Origin: an uncultured Bacteroidales bacterium
GTDB lineage: Bacteria; Bacteroidota; Bacteroidia; Bacteroidales; Paludibacteraceae
Direction of reading: 5' to 3'
NCBI GenBank assembly: GCA_900316995.1
Contig: ONEZ01000020.1
Location: 1 to 44,654 of the forward strand
DNA: 44,654 nucleotides
Below, one piece after another: positions 1-8,143 of this stretch. The number at the start of each line of letters is the position of its first letter. Position 1 is the stretch's first letter. The notes under the pieces were generated by a model. That model searched no databases, had not been told where the DNA came from, and was given only the letters and a program-made list of their open reading frames with translations. A program made the position numbers and the translations under genes.

Positions 1-1583
1 TCAAAATCTCTTGTCCAAGATCCGTCTAACTTGTGCTCTTTGCCGTACTGCCAAGTGAATGTTTCTGGTTTGAAATAGTGTTCTATAGCCTTTGCCATCA
101 TATCAGAGCATGACTCATTAATGGCTCCGTCCTCTGAATTTGTTGAAGATCCTATAGGACCAAGTGGACGGTAGGCTGTTACAAGATGAGTGAATTCATG
201 GCATATTGCGTTAAGTCCCACCCTTGAGTTCTGGTTGTCTGCGCCAATCCCAAACCATAGATGCCCTATGCGCACATCGGTGTAGTGGTTTGGTGCCATC
301 GCGTTATTGTAGAATGAATGCTTAATGATTTTACCTTCATCTGTTTTATATTCGTTTTCACCTTGAATTGTTGATACTGATGATGGGCGATGCAGATACG
401 CCTGCACAAATGCGCCGTTGTTGTCAAAACTGTTGTAGTTGAACACAGTCCTGTAATATTCAAGCACTTTTTGAGTACCGTAGAACACATCTATGGCAGG
501 GTGGTAATTGGCAATGTAGCATGAGAACTCTATATTGTTATCAGAGTATGTGAGCTTGGCGTTGTCCATCACCACGTTTTTCTTAAGTTCCATTTCCCCG
601 ATAACGGTGTATGTGCCATTGTTATATCTGCTGCATACTTTAACTGTGCATATTTCATTTTTCAGCACATCTACAAGACTTGAAATCCTGAACGTAACGG
701 GAAACGAGTGTTTGCCTTTGTCAATGTCAATATCCTTTTTGTAGTCTGATATGTGGAGTGTGTCCCCGTTTTGTGATAAAATAATTACAAACAGGTCCGG
801 ATTCTTGTCATCGGTGCCATCACTGTAGTCAGTGTAGTTATAACGTTTAACTTCCACTGAATTTACGCAACGCATTGTGGATATACCTCCTTCAAATTCA
901 AAATCAACACTGCCTTCAGCGTGTTTATAGCCATTTTCAGTAGTCATCAAAAATGTAGGGTAGATGTTCTTAATGGAGACCCTGTTGCCAACAGCAGTGC
1001 TTCTGAGCAAGACCTTGCCGTCCACAACATCACAGGTTATTTTTACATTGCCGGAGTAAAGAGATTTGGCTATGAACTCTTGGCTTGTTGGCTCAATTGA
1101 TTCACTGCGGATTATTTCGCCAGTTGAGGCGTCCATATATCTCAGGTAGCTGTCATGGAAGAATTTGTAGGCAAGCTTGTAAACCCTCTTCCCATACTCC
1201 TCCACATCAATGTAAACCAGCTCAGCATCTGGAGTTGGAGCGGCTATGGCTTTTTTGGGACTGCCGCTGGAAGTGTCATTTTGCTTCTTTATTGCGCCGT
1301 TTATGTTCTCAACCCAGCCGTTTTTAGAGTGGATTACAAGAACCGCATGATCCACTTTTGTATTACCATCGTACTGCTGATATGCGGTGTGCCTTATACC
1401 TTTGTTATCCGTTACATCTTTATCGAGCTTAAATGTAGTACCCGTGGTGTTAAAGTAGCTGCCTATTTTCTGCTGCGCATCGCTTACAGACAGGGCTTGG
1501 TTTCTAAAGTCCTTGTTTACAAACTCAGCCGATGCGGATATGGTAATTATTGTGAATAATGTAAGTAGTAGAGTTTTTTTCAT
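1..1583 (-). CDS. Secreted M4 (thermolysin-type) zinc metalloprotease, 3' end cut by window edge
   Basis: At least 527 codons are open from the ATG at 1583 to the window edge, so the C-terminus is missing. The protein starts with a signal peptide (MKKTLLLTLFTIITISASA). An FTP-like propeptide follows at about residues 25-120, with an HTAYQQYDG segment and a VENINGAI strand. The zinc site HEFTH is at residues 462-466. The third ligand lies in GAINESCSD (E490), the M4 signature; the gap between the two motifs is four residues longer than in thermolysin. The propeptide is expected to be removed after export. The middle (about 150-400) is an unassigned beta-rich insert. M4 family membership is solid; substrate is unknown. 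A candidate -7 box on the minus strand (TACTTTTG) lies just upstream. Confidence 0.9.
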   Translation of the reverse strand, partial: MKKTLLLTLFTIITISASAEFVNKDFRNQALSVSDAQQKIGSYFNTTGTTFKLDKDVTDNKGIRHTAYQQYDGNTKVDHAVLVIHSKNGWVENINGAIKKQNDTSSGSPKKAIAAPTPDAELVYIDVEEYGKRVYKLAYKFFHDSYLRYMDASTGEIIRSESIEPTSQEFIAKSLYSGNVKITCDVVDGKVLLRSTAVGNRVSIKNIYPTFLMTTENGYKHAEGSVDFEFEGGISTMRCVNSVEVKRYNYTDYSDGTDDKNPDLFVIILSQNGDTLHISDYKKDIDIDKGKHSFPVTFRISSLVDVLKNEICTVKVCSRYNNGTYTVIGEMELKKNVVMDNAKLTYSDNNIEFSCYIANYHPAIDVFYGTQKVLEYYRTVFNYNSFDNNGAFVQAYLHRPSSVSTIQGENEYKTDEGKIIKHSFYNNAMAPNHYTDVRIGHLWFGIGADNQNSRVGLNAICHEFTHLVTAYRPLGPIGSSTNSEDGAINESCSDMMAKAIEHYFKPETFTWQYGKEHKLDGSWTRDF

Positions 1584-1607
1584 AGTTTTTTTTGTGGGTT
1601 GCGAGCG

Positions 1608-1663
1608 CAAAAGTAATGTTAAAATTTGTGTTTTGCCTGTGCCGAAGTGTTAAAATTTTAACA
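1608..1663 (-). promoter_or_regulatory. Promoter region of the M4 protease with a 16 bp palindrome
   Basis: On the minus strand TACTTTTG (1608-1615) fits the Bacteroidetes -7 box TAnnTTTG and lies about 25 bp before the protease ATG. A perfect 16 bp palindrome TGTTAAAATTTTAACA lies at 1648-1663, where the -33 region and upstream contacts would be. It could bind a dimeric regulator or simply reflect AT-rich sequence. I could not place a clear -33 TTG. Confidence 0.4.
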
Positions 1664-1716
1664 AATGTTTACTTGGCTTATATTAAAACGAATGATGTGA
1701 ATTGTTGAAAAACTAA

Positions 1717-1748
1717 TTTGGTGTAGGAGATAAAAATAACTAACTTTG
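1717..1748 (+). promoter_or_regulatory. Bacteroidetes-type promoter of the BadF-like kinase
   Basis: TTTG at 1717-1720, 20 bp spacer, TAACTTTG at 1741-1748. This matches the -33/-7 consensus, and the ATG follows 34 bp later. Confidence 0.7.
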
Positions 1749-1782
1749 CATACAATGATTTGCTTTATAACCAGTAATATCT

Positions 1783-2601
1783 ATGAAAATAATAGCAGAC
1801 AGTGGTTCCACTAAAACAAAGTTCGCTCTTGTTGAAGGAGGAGCGGTGGAGTATGTTCATACAGATGGTATCAATCCGTATTACCAAGGTGTTGAGGATA
1901 TTGTTTCCACGCTCAAGGTCCAGTTGTTACCAAAAATTGCAGAACCAGAGAACGTTAATTACATTGAGTTCTACGGTGCCGGCTGCGGACCTGCGGATAA
2001 GATAGCCATTGTTAGAGACGCTTTGCAGAGTGTGTTCCTGTATGCTGCCATAATTGTGTCGTCTGACCTTTTGGGTGCCGCCAAGGCGCTTTGCGGCGTG
2101 GAGGCTGGTATTGCCTGCATACTTGGTACTGGTTCAAACTCTTGCTATTATGACGGTGAGAAGATTGTGCAGAATGTTTCACCGCTTGGATACATATTAG
2201 GCGACGAGGGCAGTGGCGCTGTTTTAGGAAAGCTGCTTGTAGCGGACATTCTAAAAAAACAGGCGCCAAAAACAGTGAGAGATAAGTTTTTTGCCAAATA
2301 CTCTTACACATCTGCTGATATTATAGACAGGGTTTATCGTAAACCGTTCCCAAATAGATTCTTAGCATCGTTTGCTCCGTTCCTGTCAGAGAATATTGAT
2401 GTAACATACTGTCACAGTCTTGTTTATGACTCTCTTAAATCTTTTATAGAACGCAATTTGCGTCAGTACCCTGCAGGGCTCCCGGTCCACTTCACGGGCT
2501 CCGTGGCGTACTACTTCCGCACCATACTTGAGGAGGCTATGACGGCATTGGGTCTCAAACTTGGTAAAATTGTCCGTGAACCAATTGAATTGTTAGTGTA
2601 A
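1783..2601 (+). CDS. BadF/BadG/BcrA/BcrD-type ATPase, probable N-acetylglucosamine kinase-like sugar kinase
   Basis: 272 aa with the ASKHA fold signature. The N-terminal phosphate-1 loop is DSGSTKTKFAL (residues 6-16). The phosphate-2 segment is LGTGSNSCYYDG, followed by LGYILGDEGSGAVLG, typical of the BadF/BcrA family and of eukaryotic-like GlcNAc kinases. Length is normal for the short Bacteroidales members (about 280 aa). The family phosphorylates amino sugars or drives radical enzymes. With no reductase partner nearby, a cytoplasmic sugar kinase (perhaps cell-wall GlcNAc recycling) is the better guess. It has its own promoter and is probably monocistronic. Confidence 0.8.
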   Translation: MKIIADSGSTKTKFALVEGGAVEYVHTDGINPYYQGVEDIVSTLKVQLLPKIAEPENVNYIEFYGAGCGPADKIAIVRDALQSVFLYAAIIVSSDLLGAAKALCGVEAGIACILGTGSNSCYYDGEKIVQNVSPLGYILGDEGSGAVLGKLLVADILKKQAPKTVRDKFFAKYSYTSADIIDRVYRKPFPNRFLASFAPFLSENIDVTYCHSLVYDSLKSFIERNLRQYPAGLPVHFTGSVAYYFRTILEEAMTALGLKLGKIVREPIELLV

Positions 2602-2613
2602 CCAACCGGTTAG

Positions 2614-2643
2614 TTTGTTAATAAGTTACTACGTTTATCTTTG
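2614..2643 (+). promoter_or_regulatory. Probable promoter of lplA and the glycine cleavage block
   Basis: TTTG at 2614-2617 and TATCTTTG at 2636-2643, with an 18 bp spacer that is slightly short. It would leave a leader of about 30 nt before the ATG at 2680. A second match, TTG (2641-2643), 20 bp, TACCTTTG (2664-2671), would give an almost leaderless transcript. Confidence 0.5.
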
Positions 2644-2679
2644 TTCCTTACTTATAAAGTCTGTACCTTTGACAAATGT

Positions 2680-3678
2680 ATGGAACATGGTGGAAGAGAT
2701 AAGGTTCTGCTGTTGCAAAATCCTAATTTGCAGCCTTTTATGAACTTGGCTGTGGAGGGGTTCCTTCTTGAGAACCTTGCGCCTTACAGTCATGCTCTAT
2801 ATCTTTGGCAGAATGATGACACTGTGGTGGTGGGGCGTAACCAGAACACGTACGCAGAGGTTAATCCTGATTTCAAAGGGTATGTCACACGCCGTCTTTC
2901 AGGCGGTGGTGCTGTCTATCACGATGTTGGAAATTTGAATTTCACTTTTGTTTCAGAGCGCTGTGAGTATTCTGTGGAGAATAACAATAAAATCATTCTC
3001 TCAGCGTTACGGAATTTGGGGTTCAATGCCGAACTTTCAGGACGCAATGATGTTACTGTTGAGGGCAAAAAGATTTCAGGTCAGGCCTTCTGTTTGCGTG
3101 CAAATGCTTGTTACCATCATGGTACAATCCTTATTAACAGCGATGTGGAGCGTATGCGCAGTGCGCTGAGCCCCTCAAAACTGAAATTGCAGAGCAAGGG
3201 TGTGGCATCGGTGGTGGCAAGAGTGGGCAACCTCAAAGACTGGGACCCTGATGTAAATGTTGATAAAGTGAAGGTGGCGTTGGCAGAGGCGTTTAAGGAG
3301 TTTTACGCAGACTGCACAGTGGATGAGCAGGTAGTGGATTTGACAGATGGCAGAATAGTGGCGGAGGCGGAGCGTATCAGCTCAAAGGATTGGATATGGG
3401 GCAAGAACCCAAAAGCCAAGTGCAGCATAGAGAAACGCTTTGACTGGGGAACGGTACAGGCTGATATTGAGATTCATGGAGACAGTGTAACACGCCTTGA
3501 GATTTGGACAGACTCAATGAATACAGATTGGGTTTCAACTATAAAGCACAAGATGCTTTCCACTCCAGTGTCGCAATGGAACCGTTTGGAAGTGGAAGGA
3601 GTGGAGGAAAGGAGTTTCATTCAGGTAATAGTTGGCATCTTACGTCATCCTGAGGACGTAGTCCGAAGGATCTCATAA
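2680..3678 (+). CDS. lplA: Lipoate-protein ligase A
   Basis: 332 aa from the ATG at 2680. An upstream in-frame TTG at 2641 overlaps the promoter and was rejected. The protein shows the LplA lipoate-binding loop RRLSGGGAVYHD (R71-D82) and the KKISGQA segment with the adenylate-binding lysine (K130/K131). A C-terminal accessory domain makes it a full two-domain ligase. It joins lipoate to the lysine of GcvH using ATP, which fits its place upstream of lpdA and gcvTHP. The last eleven residues (RHPEDVVRRIS) and the stop codon are encoded by one arm of a dispersed palindromic repeat, so the native C-terminus has probably been replaced. Confidence 0.92.
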   Translation: MEHGGRDKVLLLQNPNLQPFMNLAVEGFLLENLAPYSHALYLWQNDDTVVVGRNQNTYAEVNPDFKGYVTRRLSGGGAVYHDVGNLNFTFVSERCEYSVENNNKIILSALRNLGFNAELSGRNDVTVEGKKISGQAFCLRANACYHHGTILINSDVERMRSALSPSKLKLQSKGVASVVARVGNLKDWDPDVNVDKVKVALAEAFKEFYADCTVDEQVVDLTDGRIVAEAERISSKDWIWGKNPKAKCSIEKRFDWGTVQADIEIHGDSVTRLEIWTDSMNTDWVSTIKHKMLSTPVSQWNRLEVEGVEERSFIQVIVGILRHPEDVVRRIS

Positions 3679-3736
3679 AGATTTGATTATCTCGTTAATT
3701 ATGAGATGCTTCGGGCTAAAGCCACTCAGCATGACG
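3643..3736. repeat. Dispersed palindromic repeat overlapping the end of lplA
   Basis: The left arm (3643-3678) and right arm (3699-3736) are imperfect reverse complements: each reads CGTCAT(c/g)CTGAG, then a variable centre, then CCGAAG(g/c)ATCTCATAA. A 20 nt loop separates them. A related sequence, with ATTATGAGATGCTTCG and ACTCAGCATGACGA, recurs at about 29451-29490. It resembles small palindromic elements scattered in bacterial intergenic DNA. Here the left arm is translated as the end of LplA. As RNA it would be a long hairpin between lplA and lpdA. Confidence 0.75.
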
Positions 3737-3764
3737 ACCGTAGAATATATTTTGCAGATTAACA

Positions 3765-5051
3765 ATGAAGATCATTATTATAGGCGGAGGCCCGGCAGGG
3801 TATATGGGAGCCATTAGAGCATCCCAGCTTGGCATGAGCGTCACTCTTATAGAGAAGGACGAACTTGGAGGTACGTGCCTTAACAGAGGCTGTGTGCCAA
3901 CCAAGGCGCTGCTACAGGCCGCATCGGTGTACAGTGAAGTAACCAAAGAGGCGGCAGAGTGGGGAATAGAAACGGGTGTGACTAACGTTGACACCGCCAA
4001 GCTATATGACAAGAAAATCAACATAGTGGAGCAGCTCAGAAAAGGCGTGAAGTTCCTTATGGACTCAAACAAAATTGAGGTTATAAGCGGAACTGCACAG
4101 GTTGTGGCAGATGGGAAGGTGAAAATTAAGGAGAACGGACAAGAGATTGATGCTGATAAGATTTTAGTATGTACCGGCTCAGTGGCGGCGCGTCTTCCAA
4201 TACCAGGAATTGAGTATGCTCTTAGTAGTGACGACGTGCTTTCAGCCCCTGTTGAGGCAAAGAAGATTGCAATTATAGGAGGCGGTGTTATAGGTGTGGA
4301 ACTTGCGCTTTTCTTTGCAAAGATGGGTAGCGAAGTGACTATATATGAATATATGAGCGCCTTAGTAGCAATGATGGACACTGATATTTCCAAACAACTG
4401 CTCATGCAGGTGAAGCGTTTTGGTGTCAAAGTGCAATTGCAGGCTGCTGTGAAAGAAATACGCAAGAATGAGGCTGGATTTGAGGTGGAGGCGCTTATAA
4501 AGGAGAAGCCAGGCACAGCTTGCTTTGACAAGGTGATTGCCTGCACAGGACGCAAACCGTTCCTTGGCGATGTGTTTGCAGAAGGGGTGACTCCCAATGA
4601 GAACATCCGTCTTGCCGGCGATGCGGCGGGCGGCATACAACTGGCACACTTTGCATCGGCGCAGGCGGTGAACATTGTTGAGGAGTGGGCGGGACGTAAG
4701 CCTCAATATAACATGAACGTGGTGCCGCAGTGCATATACACAGCACCAGAGGCTGCATCGGTGGGACTGAGGGAACAGGATTGCAAGGAGCCTGTGAAAA
4801 TAGGAATGTACCGCATAAACGGTAATGCCAAATCTCTTATTTTAGGCGAGAACAGCGGTTTTGTAAAGACCATATTCTCTGAGGCTACAGGCAGGCTTTT
4901 AGGTGCGCACATTGTGGCTCCTCATGCAACAGACATGATAGGAGAGCTTGCGGTGGCAGTGGCTAACGGCCTCACACAGCCGCAGATAGCATCAGTAATC
5001 CACCCGCACCCAACAGTATGTGAATCTATTGGAGAATCGGTGAATTGGTGA
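3765..5051 (+). CDS. lpdA: Dihydrolipoyl dehydrogenase (glycine cleavage L-protein)
   Basis: 428 aa. The N-terminal FAD-binding motif is GGGPAGYMGA. The redox-active disulfide is GGTCLNRGCVPTK (C38/C43). A second dinucleotide motif, IIGGGVIGVELA, binds NAD. The dimer-domain end HPHPTVCE carries the catalytic His415-Glu420 pair. It is about 40 residues shorter than the usual 470 aa, mostly by shorter loops. It reoxidises dihydrolipoyl GcvH with NAD+. Placement between lplA and gcvT supports dedication to glycine cleavage. The final residues (GESVNW) are encoded by the 7-8 bp repeat that fills the spacer. Confidence 0.92.
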   Translation: MKIIIIGGGPAGYMGAIRASQLGMSVTLIEKDELGGTCLNRGCVPTKALLQAASVYSEVTKEAAEWGIETGVTNVDTAKLYDKKINIVEQLRKGVKFLMDSNKIEVISGTAQVVADGKVKIKENGQEIDADKILVCTGSVAARLPIPGIEYALSSDDVLSAPVEAKKIAIIGGGVIGVELALFFAKMGSEVTIYEYMSALVAMMDTDISKQLLMQVKRFGVKVQLQAAVKEIRKNEAGFEVEALIKEKPGTACFDKVIACTGRKPFLGDVFAEGVTPNENIRLAGDAAGGIQLAHFASAQAVNIVEEWAGRKPQYNMNVVPQCIYTAPEAASVGLREQDCKEPVKIGMYRINGNAKSLILGENSGFVKTIFSEATGRLLGAHIVAPHATDMIGELAVAVANGLTQPQIASVIHPHPTVCESIGESVNW

Positions 5052-5112
5052 ATTGTATTAAATTGAAAGTTATTATAACTGTCAAATGTCAACTGTCAAC
5101 TGTTAACTGATT
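5034..5112. repeat. Short tandem repeats in the lpdA-gcvT spacer
   Basis: Reiterations of GAATCGGT/GAATTGGT begin inside the last codons of lpdA. Near 5081-5108 they are followed by the heptamer TCAACTG in the variants TCAAATG, TCAACTG, TCAACTG, TTAACTG. The gcvT ATG follows within 5 bp. No promoter box was found, so gcvT is probably read from the lplA-lpdA transcript. Confidence 0.8.
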
Positions 5113-6186
5113 ATGAAGACCCCATTATATGACACCCATGTTGCCTTAGAGGGCAGAATGGTAGAGTTTGGCGGCTTTGAGCTGCCGGTACAGTATGAAA
5201 ACACTGGTATTAAGGCTGAGCATACAGCTGTGCGTACAGGAGTGGGCGTGTTTGACGTCTCCCACATGGGAGAACTCCTTATGTCAGGCCCCGATGCTGA
5301 GAAACAACTTAACCGTCTGGTTACAAACCAGGTGGCAGGTATGCCTAATGGCAAGGTGCTCTACAGCCTTATGTGCAATGAAGACGGAGGCATAGTGGAT
5401 GATTTGCTCATCTACAAGCGTGATGAAAACAGCTACCTGATAGTGGTAAACGCCTCAAACATAGAAAAAGATTTTGAGTGGATGAAAAGCCACTTGGAGT
5501 TTGACGTTAAGTTTGAGAATATATCCGCGGCCGTAGGGCAGATAGCCGTTCAAGGACCTAAGGCGGTAGATGTTGTAACACGTCTCTTCCCCGATGCCAC
5601 CAAGCTGCATAACTACACATTCTTTGAAACCAAGTATGAAGGCGGATGGTGTGTGGTTTCACGTACAGGCTATACCGGAGAAGACGGTTTTGAGCTGTAC
5701 GTAGATGCTGACAAGGTGGTTGACCTATGGAATCTGGTGCTTAAGACAGGTAAGCCGGAGGGTATTGTCCCTTGCGGCCTTGGCGCACGTGACACCTTGC
5801 GTTTTGAGGCTGGGATGCCGCTCTATGGTCATGAACTGGGCGACAACATTCCTGCTAATGAGGTGGGACTTAATTTCGCCATCAAGTTAGACAAGGGTGA
5901 TTTTGTGGGACGTGAGGCTATTATAAACCATACGGCTTCCTATTGCCGCAGAGGAATCCAGTTGCTTGCCAAGGGTATAGCACGTGAGGGTAGTCCTGTG
6001 TATCAGGGTACACGCAATGTGGGCTACGTTACATCGGGTAACTTTTCTGTTACAAACGGTGTGCCACTTGCAATGGTAAGAGTTCAGAAGGGCGTTGAAG
6101 GCAAGATAGAAGTGGAACTTAGAGGCAAACGCCTCCCCGCCGAGTTCGTCCGTTTACCGTTCATAACCAAGCAGAACAATAAATGA
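5113..6186 (+). CDS. gcvT: Aminomethyltransferase (glycine cleavage T-protein)
   Basis: 357 aa, normal length. It opens with MKTPLYDTHVALEGRMVEF and contains the folate/aminomethyl-site features FDVSHMGE (about 48-55) and QGPKA. The RTGYTGEDGFELY block at about 183-195 and GLGARDTLRFEAGMPLYGHE at about 221-240 are diagnostic. It transfers the methylene carbon from aminomethyl-lipoyl-GcvH to tetrahydrofolate and releases ammonia. It lies in the order T-H-P1-P2 with lpdA upstream. Confidence 0.95.
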   Translation: MKTPLYDTHVALEGRMVEFGGFELPVQYENTGIKAEHTAVRTGVGVFDVSHMGELLMSGPDAEKQLNRLVTNQVAGMPNGKVLYSLMCNEDGGIVDDLLIYKRDENSYLIVVNASNIEKDFEWMKSHLEFDVKFENISAAVGQIAVQGPKAVDVVTRLFPDATKLHNYTFFETKYEGGWCVVSRTGYTGEDGFELYVDADKVVDLWNLVLKTGKPEGIVPCGLGARDTLRFEAGMPLYGHELGDNIPANEVGLNFAIKLDKGDFVGREAIINHTASYCRRGIQLLAKGIAREGSPVYQGTRNVGYVTSGNFSVTNGVPLAMVRVQKGVEGKIEVELRGKRLPAEFVRLPFITKQNNK

Positions 6187-6303
6187 GATAAACTCATGTT
6201 GAATCGGTGAACCGGTGACGTGTTGATGAACACGGAGTGTGAATAATCGGTGAACCGAATCGATTAAACGATTAACCGAATAAACGATTAAACAATATAA
6301 AAC
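6187..6303. repeat. Short tandem repeats in the gcvT-gcvH spacer
   Basis: The 117 bp spacer consists largely of GAATCGGTGAACCG and CGATTAAACGATTAACCG iterations, a different variant of the 7-8 bp repeats seen at other gene ends here. The strand-symmetric GGTTAATCG family returns after thiG. No promoter or RNA gene was recognised. Confidence 0.75.
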
Positions 6304-6678
6304 ATGAACATTCCAGAAAATTTAAAGTATCTCCCAACCCATGAGTGGGTGCTTGTAGAAGGGAGTAAGGCAAAAGTAGGTATTTCAGATTACGCTCAGC
6401 ATGCGCTCGGCGATGTTGTCTATATCTCTCTCCCTGAGGTGGGTGATGAAGTTACCGCCGATGAAAGTTTTGCTGACGTGGAGAGCGTTAAGGCTGCATC
6501 AGAGGTTTTCTCTCCTGTAACAGGCACTGTAACCGCCATCAATGACGCTCTTGACTCAGATGCAGGCCTTTTGAATCAGGACCCATACGCAAACTGGATT
6601 ATTGAAGTGGAGTTCACAGAGCTTTCAGACAAACTTGTTGATGCTGCGGAATACGAGAAGTTATTAGAGAATGCTTAA
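6304..6678 (+). CDS. gcvH: Glycine cleavage system H-protein
   Basis: 124 aa, the standard length. The lipoyl hammerhead carries the modified lysine in VESVKAASE (K63). The N-terminus LKYLPTHEWV and the closing WIIEVEF are typical. It shuttles the aminomethyl group between GcvPA/PB, GcvT and LpdA. Its lipoyl arm is presumably attached by the LplA encoded at the head of the block. Confidence 0.96.
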   Translation: MNIPENLKYLPTHEWVLVEGSKAKVGISDYAQHALGDVVYISLPEVGDEVTADESFADVESVKAASEVFSPVTGTVTAINDALDSDAGLLNQDPYANWIIEVEFTELSDKLVDAAEYEKLLENA

Positions 6679-6814
6679 TCGGTGAATCGTATTAAATTGA
6701 ATTTTGTGCAAACCGAACGCAGAAGCCAAACTTGTTTGGATTATGCTGAGGTGCAGCCAAAATCACGGAAAGGCGAAGCCTTGATCAACTGTCAACTATC
6801 AACTGTCAACTAAC
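6679..6814. repeat. Composite spacer gcvH-gcvPA: tandem repeats plus a dispersed repeat
   Basis: After the stop come GGTGAATCG repeats. A block at 6711-6770 centred on AAACTTGTTT and TTATGCTGAG resembles the block at 29281-29340. TCAACTG heptamers (TCAACTG, TCAACTA, TCAACTG, TCAACTA) then run up to the gcvPA ATG. Confidence 0.7.
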
Positions 6815-8143
6815 ATGAACTATACTCCCCATACCGCTTCTGATGTAGAGCAGATGCTTGCATCGCTGGGCTGTGAGTCAGTAGAAGAACTGATGAACAC
6901 CCAGATACCTGAGGAGCTCCGCTACAAGGGTGATTTGCCGCTACCAAAGGGCAAGTCTGAACTTGAAGTTGAGCGCTTGATGCGTGGCATAGCTTCCAAG
7001 AATGTGAAGTTTGACCACATCTACCGTGGCGCAGGCGCGTATTATCACTATATACCTGCTACAGTGCGTCATATAGCCACTAATACATCTCTTCTGTCAG
7101 CATACACTCCATATCAGCCTGAAATCAGCCAAGGCATTTTGCAGGCTACATTTGAATATCAGACCATGATGTGCATGCTTACAGGCTTGGACGCATCAAA
7201 CGCTTCTGTCTATGACGGAGCCACTGCAGCCGCAGAGGCGTGCAAACTGTCGCTTGACAAGAAACGTCGCCAGATTCTAATATCGTCAGCCATAAATCCA
7301 GATAACAGAAAGGTTATAGAAACCTACCTGTACCAGATGGATTGTACTGTGGAGTATGTCCCTATGAAGGGTGGAAAAACAGACGTGGAGGCTCTTAAAT
7401 CCATGCTCAGCGATGCCACCGCAGGTGTGTATGTGGAGCAGGTCAACTACTACGGAGTAATAGAGGACATGGCTGCTATAGGCCAGCTTACCGCTCCGCT
7501 AAAGGCTCTCTTTATAGTAGGTGTGAATCCTACAGCCGCAGCCATTTTGCCTTCAGCTGCAGAGTGCGGTGCTGATGTGGCGGTGGGTGAGGCGCAGTCT
7601 CTTGGACTGCCGCTATCCTTCGGAGGTCCGTACTTAGGTTTTATGACTTGCAGGAAAGAGCATATCCGCAAGCTCCCAGGCAGAATAATTGGTGAGACTG
7701 TGGATAAGAATGGCAAGCGTTGTTTTGTGCTTACTCTTCAGGCTCGTGAACAGCATATCAAGCGTGAGAAAGCATCGTCAAGTATATGCTCTAATCAGGC
7801 AAACTGTGCTATCCTTGCATCGGTGTATCTTGCCACCGTGGGAGGCGAGGGGCTAAAGCAAGTGGCTTCTCGGTGCTATTCAAAAGCTCATTATTTAGCA
7901 TCGGAGTTATCAAAGATAGATGGCGTGAACATTAAATTCAGTGATGATTTCTTCTTTGAGTTTGTGACTGTCTCAACCGATGCTAACGGCCTGCTGAAAT
8001 ATTTGCAGAGCAAGGGCATACTTGGTGGACTGCCTCTCTCTGACACTGAAATTCTCTGGTGCGTAACTGAGATGGCGAGCCGTGATGATATTGACTGTCT
8101 TGTGAAACTTGTGAGCGATTATGAGAAAGGAGGCGCGTTATGA
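6815..8143 (+). CDS. gcvPA: Glycine dehydrogenase (decarboxylating) subunit 1, P-protein N-terminal half
   Basis: 442 aa, normal for the split P-protein. Diagnostic blocks are YTPYQPEISQGILQ and the tract after FEYQTM around residues 90-115. YDGATAAAEA, SLGLPLSFGGPYLGF and REQHIKREKASSSICSNQ also fit. It pairs with the PLP-bearing subunit 2 to decarboxylate glycine and load aminomethyl on GcvH. Its stop overlaps the next start as ATGA, indicating translational coupling and equal stoichiometry. Confidence 0.95.
   Translation: MNYTPHTASDVEQMLASLGCESVEELMNTQIPEELRYKGDLPLPKGKSELEVERLMRGIASKNVKFDHIYRGAGAYYHYIPATVRHIATNTSLLSAYTPYQPEISQGILQATFEYQTMMCMLTGLDASNASVYDGATAAAEACKLSLDKKRRQILISSAINPDNRKVIETYLYQMDCTVEYVPMKGGKTDVEALKSMLSDATAGVYVEQVNYYGVIEDMAAIGQLTAPLKALFIVGVNPTAAAILPSAAECGADVAVGEAQSLGLPLSFGGPYLGFMTCRKEHIRKLPGRIIGETVDKNGKRCFVLTLQAREQHIKREKASSSICSNQANCAILASVYLATVGGEGLKQVASRCYSKAHYLASELSKIDGVNIKFSDDFFFEFVTVSTDANGLLKYLQSKGILGGLPLSDTEILWCVTEMASRDDIDCLVKLVSDYEKGGAL

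Noticed and set aside
1155-1559. Plus-strand ORF of 134 codons
   Set aside because: It lies antisense to the M4 protease, whose reading frame shows a signal peptide, propeptide and HEFTH site.
2641-2679. Upstream TTG start for lplA adding 13 residues
   Set aside because: These codons coincide with promoter boxes, and the added residues have no counterpart in the LplA family.
5051-5112. Glycine riboswitch upstream of gcvT
   Set aside because: No tandem aptamer consensus; the spacer is short tandem repeats.
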